A stretch of 64,000 nucleotides of DNA from JAITVM01 sp031551135 (GTDB lineage: Bacteria > Bacillota > Clostridia > Lachnospirales > JAITVM01), in NCBI GenBank assembly GCA_031551135.1, contig JAVBOA010000008.1:1-64000 (forward strand). The letters run 5' to 3'. Every line of letters begins with the position of its first letter. Within the stretch, counting starts at the first letter, position 1. A program made the position numbers and the translations under genes. Under the pieces are notes generated by a model. The model did no database searches. It was not told the DNA's origin and saw nothing but the letters and a program-made list of their open reading frames with translations. Shown piece after piece: positions 1-8,465 of this stretch.

Positions 1-186
1 TTCAAGGTATAAAGTATCGTAAGTCACTGAAACGAATTACGATATTGTGTACCGCTCGTTGTGCGGGAATTTAAGCCTTTGGAGTGTCATATCAAACGAA
101 AGTAGCATATGCCAAATCGGACACAATGAAAAAGGAATAAATTTTTATAATCTTGTTATAAGGTTTTATAAAGTTTTGACAACGGC

Positions 187-1185
187 TTGAATAAATTGCA
201 TTATCTTGAAACCGAAAGCACAAATCCATATTTTAATTTGGCATTCGAACAATATGTTTTTGATTGTTTGGATAGTAAAAACGAATATTTCATGCTCTGG
301 CAAAACGATAACGCCGTTATTGTCGGAAAACATCAAAATACTTTTGAAGAGGTAAACCAAAAATTTATTAATGACAATAACGTTTCCGTTGTGCGGAGAC
401 TTTCCGGCGGCGGTGCGGTTTATCACGATTTGGGTAATTTGAATTTTACATATATCACAAACGGCGGAGAGCTTGCGAAATTCGATTTTTCTCATTTTTG
501 TATGCCTGTTGTGGAAACGCTTCAAGAATTAGGAGTTCCGGCAGAAATAAAAGGCCGAAATGATATGATAATAGACGGCAAAAAATTTTCCGGCAACGCT
601 CAATACAGCAAAAAAGGCAGAGTTATGCACCACGGCACAATTATGTTTGATTCAAATTTAGATAAAGTTGCTAACGCACTGCATGTTTCTCAGGATAAAA
701 TCGAATCAAAAGGCTTGAAATCTGTTCACAGTCGAGTTACAAATGTCCGCCCGTATCTTAAAAATGATATGACTTTGGAAGAATTTAAAATATCTCTGCT
801 GGAGCATATCAACAAAAAAACTCCGCTTTCAAATTTCAGAATAACAGATGAAGATAAAAATAGAATTAAAGAACTTCAGCAAAATGTTTACGGCAAATGG
901 GAATGGAATTATGGCGCGTCTCCAAAATTCGCGATTCATAAATCCCGACGTATAGAAGGCTGCGGAAAACTGGATATTTATATGGACGTAAAATCCGGAA
1001 TTATTCAAAAAATCCAATTCTACGGCGATTATTTCGGAAACCTTGAAAGTGATGAGCTTATTCAGGCTCTTATCGGAAAACATGTCGAAGCAGGCGATAT
1101 TTATGAAGCAATCTCAGATTTGGAAATCGGACAGTTTTTTAATAATATGACAAAAGAGCAGTTTGTTTCGATTCTTACTGAATAG
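187..1185 (+). CDS. lplA: Lipoate-protein ligase A
   Basis: Activates lipoate with ATP and attaches it to the lysine of lipoyl domains (2-oxoacid dehydrogenase E2 or GcvH) in the cytosol. Seen in the 332-residue product: N-terminal YFNLAFEQY, the ligand loop RRLSGGGAVYHD at residues 70-81, GRNDMIIDGKKFSGNAQ around 140-155 and HHGTI just after, followed by a C-terminal accessory domain from about residue 250. The length is normal for the two-domain enzyme. The start is a TTG without a clear Shine-Dalgarno; an in-frame stop at 169-171 prevents a longer gene and no later start would keep the conserved N-terminus. It stands alone and ends at a terminator shared with the opposing gene. No gene is seen in bases 1-186. 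Confidence 0.9.
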   Translation: MNKLHYLETESTNPYFNLAFEQYVFDCLDSKNEYFMLWQNDNAVIVGKHQNTFEEVNQKFINDNNVSVVRRLSGGGAVYHDLGNLNFTYITNGGELAKFDFSHFCMPVVETLQELGVPAEIKGRNDMIIDGKKFSGNAQYSKKGRVMHHGTIMFDSNLDKVANALHVSQDKIESKGLKSVHSRVTNVRPYLKNDMTLEEFKISLLEHINKKTPLSNFRITDEDKNRIKELQQNVYGKWEWNYGASPKFAIHKSRRIEGCGKLDIYMDVKSGIIQKIQFYGDYFGNLESDELIQALIGKHVEAGDIYEAISDLEIGQFFNNMTKEQFVSILTE

Positions 1186-1220
1186 GAATATATGTAAAAA
1201 CATCACAGATTAACAAACGA

Positions 1221-1244
1221 AATCCCCGATTTTTTTCGGGGATT
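1221..1244. terminator. Bidirectional intrinsic terminator between lplA and the TIM-barrel gene
   Basis: A 9-bp stem, AATCCCCGA (1221-1229) with TCGGGGATT (1236-1244), has a T-rich loop and A/T runs on both sides. It lies between convergent genes and can stop both transcripts. Confidence 0.85.
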
Positions 1245-1253
1245 TTATGTCAT

Positions 1254-2081
1254 TTAACTTTTTTTAACTCTCTTAAATTCTTCTGCTTGCTGACGTATGC
1301 CGACTTCGGCGGCAAATCTCTCGATACTCGAAGCACCGAAAAATCCATCAACATTTTTGGTTCTTGTAAGCACGTATTCTGCGTCAGACGGCTCCGCAAT
1401 CGGTCCGCCGTGGCAAATCACAAAAATTTCATTATTTATCGATCTTGCGGCATCTGCAATAGCTTGTACTTTTTTAACGCTGTCATCAAGAGTCAATGCA
1501 GTTTTTGCTCCTATAGTTCCTTTTGTGGTAAGTCCCATATGCGCAACGACTATATCCGCTCCGGCTTTCGCCATATCAATAGCCGACTGCTCATCAAAAA
1601 CATACGGGCAAGTCAGCATATCGAGTTCATGAGCTTTTCTTATCATATCAACTTCCAATCCGTAGCCCATTCCGGTTTCTTCTAGATTTTGTCTGAACAC
1701 TCCGTCAAAAAGTCCGACAGTCGGGAAGTTTTGAACTCCTGCGAATCCCAAAGCTTTGAGTTCTTTCAAAAAAACATCCATGATTCTGAAAGGGTCTGTA
1801 CCGCAAACGCCCGCCAATACAGGAGTATTTTTTACAACCGGAAGAACTTCTTTACTCATATCAACAACAATTGCGTTTGCGTCGCCATATGGTAAAAGCC
1901 CTGCCAAAGAGCCGCGCCCGGCCATTCTATATCTTCCCGAATTATAAATTATAATTAAATCAACGCCACCTTGTTCTCCGCTTTTGGCCGAAATTCCGGT
2001 TCCCGCGCCTGCACCCAAAATTATTTTGCCTTCTTCAACCTGCGATTTAAGTCTTTTAATCGCCTCTTGCCTTGTTATCAT
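1254..2081 (-). CDS. TIM-barrel protein, Tm-1 C-terminal-domain/PEP-hydrolase-like family (PF09370 type)
   Basis: A 275-residue cytosolic TIM-barrel protein of the family annotated as phosphoenolpyruvate hydrolase-like or TIM-barrel signal transduction protein. The catalysed reaction is not established. Seen are GAGAGTGISAKSGEQGG near residues 23-39, LLPYGDAN, VLAGVCGTDPF and a C-terminal CHGGPIAEPSDAEYVL motif, all typical of the family. It starts with ATG behind GGGGTGAAAGT, 16 bases after the UPF0261 gene, so the two form an operon. In the tomato virus-resistance protein Tm-1 the equivalents of these two proteins are fused in one chain (known of the family), which supports a shared function here. 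Confidence 0.8.
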   Translation of the reverse strand: MITRQEAIKRLKSQVEEGKIILGAGAGTGISAKSGEQGGVDLIIIYNSGRYRMAGRGSLAGLLPYGDANAIVVDMSKEVLPVVKNTPVLAGVCGTDPFRIMDVFLKELKALGFAGVQNFPTVGLFDGVFRQNLEETGMGYGLEVDMIRKAHELDMLTCPYVFDEQSAIDMAKAGADIVVAHMGLTTKGTIGAKTALTLDDSVKKVQAIADAARSINNEIFVICHGGPIAEPSDAEYVLTRTKNVDGFFGASSIERFAAEVGIRQQAEEFKRVKKS

Positions 2082-2097
2082 ACTTTCACCCCGTAAA

Positions 2098-3306
2098 TTA
2101 TTTATTCATCAATTCAATCAGCTTTTTAGCCATCGCTAATGCGAAATCGTCATCATTTATATTGTTGTCCATTTCAATTAATTCAACTTTTGATTTATCA
2201 AGATTGCTTCTGATGGCATCAAAAAGTTCTTTATCTTCTTCCGGCCCATAAAAATCCATATTTTCCGCATCTATCATCGAAACGCCTTTTAGCGGCAAAA
2301 ATAAAGCTGTCGGCGAATTCGTCATATTGAGCTTATCAGAAATAATTTCGCCCAATTTTTTATTTTCTTCAGCTGTGGTTCTCATCAATGTTATTGTTGC
2401 GTTATGTCTATATAAATTTCTTGCTCTAAATTTTTCCGGTACAGAGTCCATCGGTCCAAAGTTCACCATATCAAGAGCGCCTACCGAAACGACTTGCGGA
2501 ATACCGCTTTTGCCTGCCGCTTCCAATCTGTTCGGGCCGGCCGCCAAAACTCCTCCGACTAATTCATCACACCATTCTGTTGTGGTAATGTCCAAAACGC
2601 CTTTGAAAAAGCCTGATTCTATCAAGCCTTCCATAGATTGACCGCCCACACCTGTTGCGTGGAATACGATTACTTCATAGCCGTTTTGCTCAAGATATTC
2701 ACGAGCTTTTGTAACGCATGGAGTCGTTACTCCAAACATTGTTGCGGCAACAAGCGGCTTTTCATTATCAATCGGAATTGCCTCATTTTGCACCATGCCG
2801 CAGACTGCAAAAACTGCATTTGATAATATTTTTGATGAGAGAACATTAATTCCGGCGATATCCACAATAGAATACATCATTGTTATGTCAGAAGTTCCGA
2901 CATACGGGCGGGTATCTCCGGATGCAACAGTTGAAACCATTACTTTCGGAACGCCTGCCGGAAGCGTTCTCATTGCGGTTGTTGCGATTGTCGTGCCGCC
3001 GCTTCCGCCCGTGCTTATAACGCCTTTTATTTTGCCCTCGTTATAAAGTTTTTTTAAGATTTCGGCAGTACCGCGCGACATAATATTTACCGCAGTTCCT
3101 CTGTCTTTATTTTCCTGCAATATTTTAATATCAGAGCCTCCTGCTTCGGCAACCTCAGCATTTGAAATATCCGGCTCAAAAACCGGCTCAAAAACTCCCG
3201 CGTCAATAATCAGCGCTTTACATCCCATTCTTTCGATTTCGTTTTTAATGTATAAGTACTCTGCCCCTTTTGTGTCTAGGGTTCCGATTACAGCTATAGT
3301 ACACAA
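2098..3306 (-). CDS. UPF0261 family protein, Tm-1-like ATP-binding domain
   Basis: A 402-residue protein of the UPF0261/Tm-1-like ATP-binding family. The N-terminus IAVIGTLDTKGAEYLYI begins a Rossmann-like half; the glycine-rich nucleotide loop STGGSGGTTIATTAMR is near residues 97-112, and VSTVASGDTRPYVGTSDITMM follows. The length matches the family. The start is TTG with GGGAGG upstream. It is the first gene of a two-gene operon with the TIM-barrel protein and diverges from the ArsR-type regulator across 278 bases, so it is the nearest candidate target of that regulator. Biochemical function in bacteria is not settled; enzyme names used for it are homology guesses. Confidence 0.8.
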   Translation of the reverse strand: MCTIAVIGTLDTKGAEYLYIKNEIERMGCKALIIDAGVFEPVFEPDISNAEVAEAGGSDIKILQENKDRGTAVNIMSRGTAEILKKLYNEGKIKGVISTGGSGGTTIATTAMRTLPAGVPKVMVSTVASGDTRPYVGTSDITMMYSIVDIAGINVLSSKILSNAVFAVCGMVQNEAIPIDNEKPLVAATMFGVTTPCVTKAREYLEQNGYEVIVFHATGVGGQSMEGLIESGFFKGVLDITTTEWCDELVGGVLAAGPNRLEAAGKSGIPQVVSVGALDMVNFGPMDSVPEKFRARNLYRHNATITLMRTTAEENKKLGEIISDKLNMTNSPTALFLPLKGVSMIDAENMDFYGPEEDKELFDAIRSNLDKSKVELIEMDNNINDDDFALAMAKKLIELMNK

Positions 3307-3519
3307 ATATAAACGCCTCCCATCTGAAATTAATATGATAAATTACAAATAAATTATAGCATAATTGGACAAGTTTGAAAATATCATACTTAAATAATAT
3401 AATTTAGATTTATTATTTTGAGCAATCTGTATTAATTCTGAATATTCGCAAAATAATTACTATAAACTTAAACATTTCCAATTTTCAAAATACGAAACAT
3501 TTTTGAGCCTTTTGGCTGA

Positions 3520-3548
3520 TTGACAATCAAATTTTCTTGATGTAAATT
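3520..3548 (+). promoter_or_regulatory. Promoter with an inverted repeat in the spacer (arsR-type gene)
   Basis: TTGACA (3520-3525), a 17-base spacer and TAAATT (3543-3548) form a sigma-A-like promoter 36 bases upstream of the GTG start. The spacer holds the inverted repeat ATCAA-ATTTTC-TTGAT (3526-3541). That is where an ArsR/CadC repressor would block RNA polymerase, so autoregulation is inferred. Confidence 0.5.
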
Positions 3549-3584
3549 AAAAGTAAATCCAAAAAATATTAAAGAGGTGGTTTT

Positions 3585-3944
3585 GTGAAAGAAAATAATC
3601 AGCCAATCTGTGATTGCGTTGTTATTCATGAAGATGTTTTGGATAGAGTTCGCGCCCAAATGCCCGACAGCAAAGATTTTTATGATCTTTCCAACCTTTA
3701 TAAAATGTTTTCGGATAATACACGGGTGCGGATTCTTTGGGCTTTATCCTGTGAAAAAATGTGCGTTTGCGATTTGGCGGTTTTGCTTGGAATGACAAGA
3801 TCCGCAATTTCTCACCAGCTTAAATCTCTGCGTCTCACTAACCTTGTCAAATACGAAAAACATGGAAAAGTTGTATATTACTCGCTTGCGGACAGCCATA
3901 TTCAGGATATTTTCGAAAAAGGTTTTGAACATATTCATGAGTAA
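3585..3944 (+). CDS. ArsR/SmtB-family metal-sensing repressor, CadC-like
   Basis: A 119-residue winged-helix repressor that should release DNA on binding a soft metal. Two complete-looking metal sites are visible. The thiolate site has N-terminal Cys9 and Cys11 plus the CVCDLA motif (Cys60, Cys62). The C-terminal helix site has Asp103, His105, His116 and Glu119, the same spacing (+2, +11, +3) as the alpha-5 zinc site of SmtB and CadC. The recognition helix RSAISHQLKSLR is intact. The start is GTG behind AGAGGTGG. No metal-efflux pump adjoins it: the next gene on its strand is a surface peptidase beyond a mobile element. Its targets may be itself and the divergent Tm-1-like operon (inference). 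Confidence 0.88.
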   Translation: MKENNQPICDCVVIHEDVLDRVRAQMPDSKDFYDLSNLYKMFSDNTRVRILWALSCEKMCVCDLAVLLGMTRSAISHQLKSLRLTNLVKYEKHGKVVYYSLADSHIQDIFEKGFEHIHE

Positions 3945-4015
3945 ATTGATTTTTAAAAACTTTCAGCTCTTTACTCTCTTATATAACGACAAACGATTTA
4001 GCTTTATGCCACTAA

Positions 4016-4127
4016 TACTATTTTCATTTTGATAAGTAGAAAAAAATTTTTCACAGCGGAGCGTTTCGCGCAATGTTTCTAGCGCGAAATGAAATATTTT
4101 TTTCTATCCTTTATATTGAAAATAGTA
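4016..4127 (-). mobile_element. MITE-like palindromic element, copy A
   Basis: A 112-bp element in reverse orientation with terminal inverted repeats TACTATTTTC and GAAAATAGTA. It is flanked by TAA at 4013-4015 and TAA at 4128-4130. The centre carries the stem TTTCGCGC/GCGCGAAA. It lies between the metal sensor and the SLH-peptidase operon. It has no coding capacity. Confidence 0.85.
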
Positions 4128-4168
4128 TAAAACGCAATTTCGCTATTGAAAACACTTAAGGAGTGTAT

Positions 4169-5410
4169 ATGAAAAAAATATCTTTTATGCTTTTATTAAT
4201 TTTTGTTTTTTTATCATCAAATTCCCTTAATGCCGCTGTTTTTCCTGACATAAAAGAAAACCATTTTAGCTATAAATATGCAAAAATTCTGAAAGAAAAA
4301 AATATTATTGTCGGCGACGAAAAAGGAAATTTTAATCCCGATAAAAATATAACTTATGCTGAATTTATAAAAGCTCTGGCTATATCAAAAGGCATTGAAC
4401 CGAAAAAACAAAGTAAAATTTGGTACGGGGAATTTGTAGATTTTGCTGAACAAAATAATTTTTTAAGCGGACTTAAAATCACGGATTACAATAAACCCAT
4501 TAACCGCGGCGAAGTTTCGCTGATAATAAAAAATGTTCTGGATTTAAATTCGGAAATTCCCGACCGTGAATTATATTCGGCGCAAATAAAAGATTTTATC
4601 GACACAAAAGAGATTTATAAAGATTCGATTTTGTCGTGTTTTATAAACGGTGTGATGATTGGAGATAAGAATATTATCAGATCCGAATCAAATATTAAAC
4701 GCTCGGAAACTTTCGTTGTTTTATGCAAAATAATTAATCCCGAAGAAAGAAAACCTCCGCTTGATATTGAACAGATATTTTATTCCCAAGCAGTTCCTAA
4801 AAATATTATGACTAAAATGTTCGGCAAAACAATTAATGATAATTCTTTGGTTAATTTTTCTGATTTAAGGTTAATATCCGTATGCTATTACGGATACGAC
4901 AGCAAAATTCACGCGGGACAAATTGTTATGCATAAATCGGTTGAAAACGATATTATTGAGATTTTTAAAATTTTGTATAAAAATAAATTTCCGATTGAGA
5001 AAATAAAATTAGCGGATGACTATAACGCAAATGATGAACTCAGTATGTCGGATAATAATACTAGCGGATTCAATGACCGTCCGATTTCTTCATCTTCCCG
5101 TTCGTATCATCAATTCGGACTGGCCATAGATATTAACCCGTTATATAACCCATACTATATTAAAAGCAGCGGCGTAGTTCTGCCGGCTGCCGGAAAGTCG
5201 TATATAGACCGGAATCAGGATATCAAAGAATATATAAAAAGCGGTGATATCTGCGTAGAAACATTTAAAAAATACGGCTGGGAATGGGGCGGAGATTGGA
5301 GCGGAATTAAAGACTATCAACATTTTGAAAAAACTAATGTTTTCAATATAAATAAATATAAAAAACCTGCAAATGCATTAAAGCCATCACAGGAAATCAA
5401 CAAAAACTAA
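4169..5410 (+). CDS. SLH-domain cell-surface M15-family (VanY/endolysin-like) peptidase
   Basis: Exported murein peptidase predicted to cut a D-amino-acid or L-Ala-D-Glu-type bond in peptidoglycan at the cell surface. The 413-residue chain has a signal peptide ending near NAA (about residue 24), then SLH repeats to about residue 195 (VGDEKGNFNPDKNITYAEF is a clear one) that should bind secondary wall polymer. The C-terminal zinc-peptidase domain carries the M15 signature: His314 and Asp321 in SYHQFGLAIDI, and a terminal QHFE (His385), preceded by WEWGGDW. The start is the ATG at 4169 behind AGGAG, not the GTG six bases earlier. It is followed after 22 bases by the first sulfatase, so it probably heads a three-gene operon. 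Confidence 0.85.
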   Translation: MKKISFMLLLIFVFLSSNSLNAAVFPDIKENHFSYKYAKILKEKNIIVGDEKGNFNPDKNITYAEFIKALAISKGIEPKKQSKIWYGEFVDFAEQNNFLSGLKITDYNKPINRGEVSLIIKNVLDLNSEIPDRELYSAQIKDFIDTKEIYKDSILSCFINGVMIGDKNIIRSESNIKRSETFVVLCKIINPEERKPPLDIEQIFYSQAVPKNIMTKMFGKTINDNSLVNFSDLRLISVCYYGYDSKIHAGQIVMHKSVENDIIEIFKILYKNKFPIEKIKLADDYNANDELSMSDNNTSGFNDRPISSSSRSYHQFGLAIDINPLYNPYYIKSSGVVLPAAGKSYIDRNQDIKEYIKSGDICVETFKKYGWEWGGDWSGIKDYQHFEKTNVFNINKYKKPANALKPSQEINKN

Positions 5411-5432
5411 ATAAAATTAATAAGGAGAAACA

Positions 5433-6908
5433 ATGCCAAAACAAATTATATTAATAATGACTGATACTCAAAGAATAGATATGGTTAGCTGTTATAAAAA
5501 CGTTGGAGTTTCAACACCCAATATTGATGCGCTGGCCGCTAAAGGAATGAAATTTAATAAGGCTTATACAACACAGCCTGTTTGCGGGCCTGCACGCTCC
5601 GCACTTTTTACCGGACAATTTCCATCTGTAAACGGCTCTTATTCCAATTGCAACGCACTTGGCCTTAATGTTAAAACAATCGGTCAGCGCCTTACAGATA
5701 AAGGAATCCACAGCGGATATATCGGAAAATGGCATCTCGACGGCGGAGATTATTTCGGTTTGGGCGAATGCGCTCCGGGATGGGATGAAAAATATTGGTA
5801 TGATATGCGAAATTATTTGGATGAATTGACCGAAGAAGAGCGCGTAAAATCTCGTGACCCCAAAACTATGGAACGCGAAAATATTGAAGCCGAATTTACT
5901 TTCGGTCATAGATGTGCCGACCGCGCAATCGATTTTATAAATACTTATAAAGACAGAGATTTTTTTCTTGTCGTGAGTTTTGATGAGCCGCACGACCCAT
6001 CTCTTGCACCCGAGCCTTTTGCTTCAATGTATAAAAATTATAAATTCCCTAAATCCCCGAATGTTTATGATACTTTGGAAAATAAGCCGGAGCATCAAAA
6101 AGTTTGGTCAGGCAACCGCCGATTTTCTAACCGTGAAGCTTTAGATATCACAGACGCTGAATCGTTGGGCTGTAATTCTTTTGTCGATTGGGAAATCGGA
6201 AGAGTGATCGATTTTGCCGACGAAGCGTTAAAAGACCATAAAATTATTTATACATCGGATCACGGCGTTATGTACGAATCTCACAGCCTTTACGCAAAAG
6301 GTCCGGCGGCATATGAAGAAATTACTCATATTCCGTTTATCATAAGCGGATTTGAAAAAGGAGAATCCGAAACGCCTGTTTCGCATATCGACGTTTCTTC
6401 AACTATCTGGGATTTTTTTGGCTTTACACAGCCGCAAATGATGCATGGAGACAGCCTTTTACCGATTTTAAACGGAACGGAAAAAATTGAAAAAAGAGAT
6501 ATTTTTATCGAGTTCGGACGCTATGAAACCGACCACGACGGATTCGGCGGATTTCAGCCAATGCGCTGTATTTATGACGGAAAATATAAATTAGTTATCA
6601 ATCTTCTTTCCGATGATGAATTATACGATTTAGAAAATGACCCTTATGAAATGGAAAATTTAATCAATAAAGAAGATTTACATCAAATCAGGCTCGAATT
6701 ATTAAGCCGTTTGTTAGACCATATGAACGAGATTCGTGATCCTTTTAGGGGATATTATTGGGAGAACCGCCCTTGGAACAAGGACGCTGCTGCGCCGACT
6801 TGGTCTTATACCGGCTATACCCGCCAAAGAGAAGAATTGGATTACGAAAAACAACAGCTGGATTATAATACCGGTCTTGTTGCTGAGAGCTTAACCAGAC
6901 GAAAATAA
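5433..6908 (+). CDS. Sulfatase family hydrolase, Cys type (CxPxR)
   Basis: Alkaline-phosphatase-superfamily sulfatase expected to hydrolyse a sulfate ester; the substrate is unknown. The signature Cys51-Gly-Pro-Ala-Arg55 fits the CxPxR site whose cysteine is oxidised to formylglycine. Metal ligands lie in MTDTQRID at the N-terminus and SDHGVMYESH near residue 275. At 491 residues the length is normal. There is no signal peptide, so it is predicted cytosolic and would act on an imported sulfated sugar or ester. ATG follows AAGGAG. It is 22 bases after the surface peptidase and 51 bases before a second sulfatase. No formylglycine-generating or anSME maturase gene is in the window. Confidence 0.87.
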   Translation: MPKQIILIMTDTQRIDMVSCYKNVGVSTPNIDALAAKGMKFNKAYTTQPVCGPARSALFTGQFPSVNGSYSNCNALGLNVKTIGQRLTDKGIHSGYIGKWHLDGGDYFGLGECAPGWDEKYWYDMRNYLDELTEEERVKSRDPKTMERENIEAEFTFGHRCADRAIDFINTYKDRDFFLVVSFDEPHDPSLAPEPFASMYKNYKFPKSPNVYDTLENKPEHQKVWSGNRRFSNREALDITDAESLGCNSFVDWEIGRVIDFADEALKDHKIIYTSDHGVMYESHSLYAKGPAAYEEITHIPFIISGFEKGESETPVSHIDVSSTIWDFFGFTQPQMMHGDSLLPILNGTEKIEKRDIFIEFGRYETDHDGFGGFQPMRCIYDGKYKLVINLLSDDELYDLENDPYEMENLINKEDLHQIRLELLSRLLDHMNEIRDPFRGYYWENRPWNKDAAAPTWSYTGYTRQREELDYEKQQLDYNTGLVAESLTRRK

Positions 6909-6959
6909 CTTGTTAGACTTGCGCTGCATTTATCGGTGTAAGAAAGGATTAAAAATAAA

Positions 6960-8417
6960 ATGAAAAAAAATATTGTTTTGATTCTTGTTGACCAAATGCG
7001 CCGGGATTGCCTCGGCGTTATGGGGCATCCTGTTGTTGAAACTCCTACTTTGGATATGATGAAACGAAATGGCTCTATGTTCAGGCGAGCATATTCGGGT
7101 GTTCCGAGCTGTATTGCGGCGCGCGCCTCGATTTTGACAGGGCTTAAGCAATCGAATCACGGACGTGTGGGATACAAGGACGGTATAGATTGGAATTATA
7201 AAACAACAATCGCTTCGGAATTTTCGAAAGCCGGTTACCAAACTCAATCGATTGGAAAAATGCATGTTCACCCCGAGCGGAATCTTTGCGGATTTCATAA
7301 TGTAATATTGCATGACGGGTATATGCATTATGCCCGAAACAGCGAAAAAAGCCACTCTACTTCATATGAACAATGCGATGATTATCTATATTGGCTCAGA
7401 AGCAAAAAGGGAAATACCGCAGATTTGATTGACCTTGGGTTGGATTGTAATTCTTGGGTAGCAAGACCTTGGACTTTGGAAGAAGAATATCATCCGACTA
7501 ATTTCTGCGCTTCACAGACGATAGATTTTTTGCGCAGGCGTGACCCCAGAAAACCGTTTTTTTTGATGACTTCATTTGTGCGTCCTCATTCGCCGCTCGA
7601 CCCGCCGGAATATTATTTTAATATGTATATGAATCAATTAGAGGATTTACCTGACCCTGTTATCGGCGAATGGGCAGATAAAAACGATTTTAAACAAGAC
7701 GGATTGAATATTCACACAAAAGAAGGAATCGTTTCCAAAAAAGCTATAAAACGTGCGTTGGCGGCTTATTACGGGCATATTTCGCATATTGACCACCAAA
7801 TTAACAGAATTTTGATTGCATTCGGCGAATACGGCTTGATGAATAATACAATTTTCTTATTCGCATCCGATCACGGAGATTTATTGGGAGACCATAATTT
7901 TTACCGAAAAGCTCTGCCTTATGAGGGTTCTAGCGGTGTTCCTTTTATTGTATATGACCCTGCGAATCTTCTTAAATCCGAACAAAATCGGGTTTTTGAT
8001 AATCTCGTTGAACTCCGTGATATAATGCCGACGCTTCTGGATGCCGCCGGTTTGGAAATTCCGAACGATATCGACGGTAAATCCATGATTCCGGTTATTC
8101 GCGGCGAAGCCGAAAATGTCAGAGAATATCTGCATGGAGAGCATAGCTTTGATAAAAGGTCGAATCACTGGATTGTGACCGAAAAAGACAAATATATTTG
8201 GTACAATTCTACGAACGAAGAACAGTATTTTGATTTGGAAAATGATTTTTCCGAATGTTATAATTTGATTGATAATCCCGAAAAACGGGAAAGAATTAAT
8301 TATCTCCGCAATTTATTAATCAACGAATTAAACGGACGAGAAGAAGGCTTTACAGACGGAAGCAAGCTCTTTAAAACTGAAAATGTAAAAGATTTTATTT
8401 CTACGAAATATAATTGA
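6960..8417 (+). CDS. Sulfatase family hydrolase, variant signature (CxAxR)
   Basis: A second sulfatase-fold enzyme (485 residues), not a recent duplicate of its neighbour. Its modification site is Cys51-Ile-Ala-Ala-Arg55, the rarer CxAxR form, so formylglycine modification is plausible but less certain; some such homologues act on phosphate or phosphonate esters. Metal-binding segments are LILVDQMRRD at residues 7-16 and ASDHGDLLGDH near 303-313. No signal peptide is visible, so it should be cytosolic. AAAGGA lies 11 bases before the ATG. It closes the operon and a strong hairpin follows. Together the two enzymes could remove two different sulfate groups from one glycan fragment (inference). 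Confidence 0.82.
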   Translation: MKKNIVLILVDQMRRDCLGVMGHPVVETPTLDMMKRNGSMFRRAYSGVPSCIAARASILTGLKQSNHGRVGYKDGIDWNYKTTIASEFSKAGYQTQSIGKMHVHPERNLCGFHNVILHDGYMHYARNSEKSHSTSYEQCDDYLYWLRSKKGNTADLIDLGLDCNSWVARPWTLEEEYHPTNFCASQTIDFLRRRDPRKPFFLMTSFVRPHSPLDPPEYYFNMYMNQLEDLPDPVIGEWADKNDFKQDGLNIHTKEGIVSKKAIKRALAAYYGHISHIDHQINRILIAFGEYGLMNNTIFLFASDHGDLLGDHNFYRKALPYEGSSGVPFIVYDPANLLKSEQNRVFDNLVELRDIMPTLLDAAGLEIPNDIDGKSMIPVIRGEAENVREYLHGEHSFDKRSNHWIVTEKDKYIWYNSTNEEQYFDLENDFSECYNLIDNPEKRERINYLRNLLINELNGREEGFTDGSKLFKTENVKDFISTKYN

Positions 8418-8427
8418 TTTTTAAAGC

Positions 8428-8457
8428 GCGAAAAGCAGTGAAATCACTGCTTTTCGC
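8428..8457 (+). terminator. Intrinsic terminator of the sulfatase operon
   Basis: A perfect 13-bp stem, GCGAAAAGCAGTG (8428-8440) and CACTGCTTTTCGC (8445-8457), with loop AAAT, is followed by ATATTTTTTT on the plus strand. It sits between convergent genes. Confidence 0.88.
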
Positions 8458-8465
8458 ATATTTTT

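Noticed and set aside
1..186. 3' end of an upstream gene or RNA at the window edge
   Set aside because: A short open frame ends at 72-74 but has no recognisable protein pattern, and no RNA family core could be matched.
176..204. TTGACA-N17-CATTAT promoter-like sequence at the lplA start
   Set aside because: Transcription would start inside the coding region and remove the conserved N-terminus, so it is probably chance similarity or lplA starts differently from the call.
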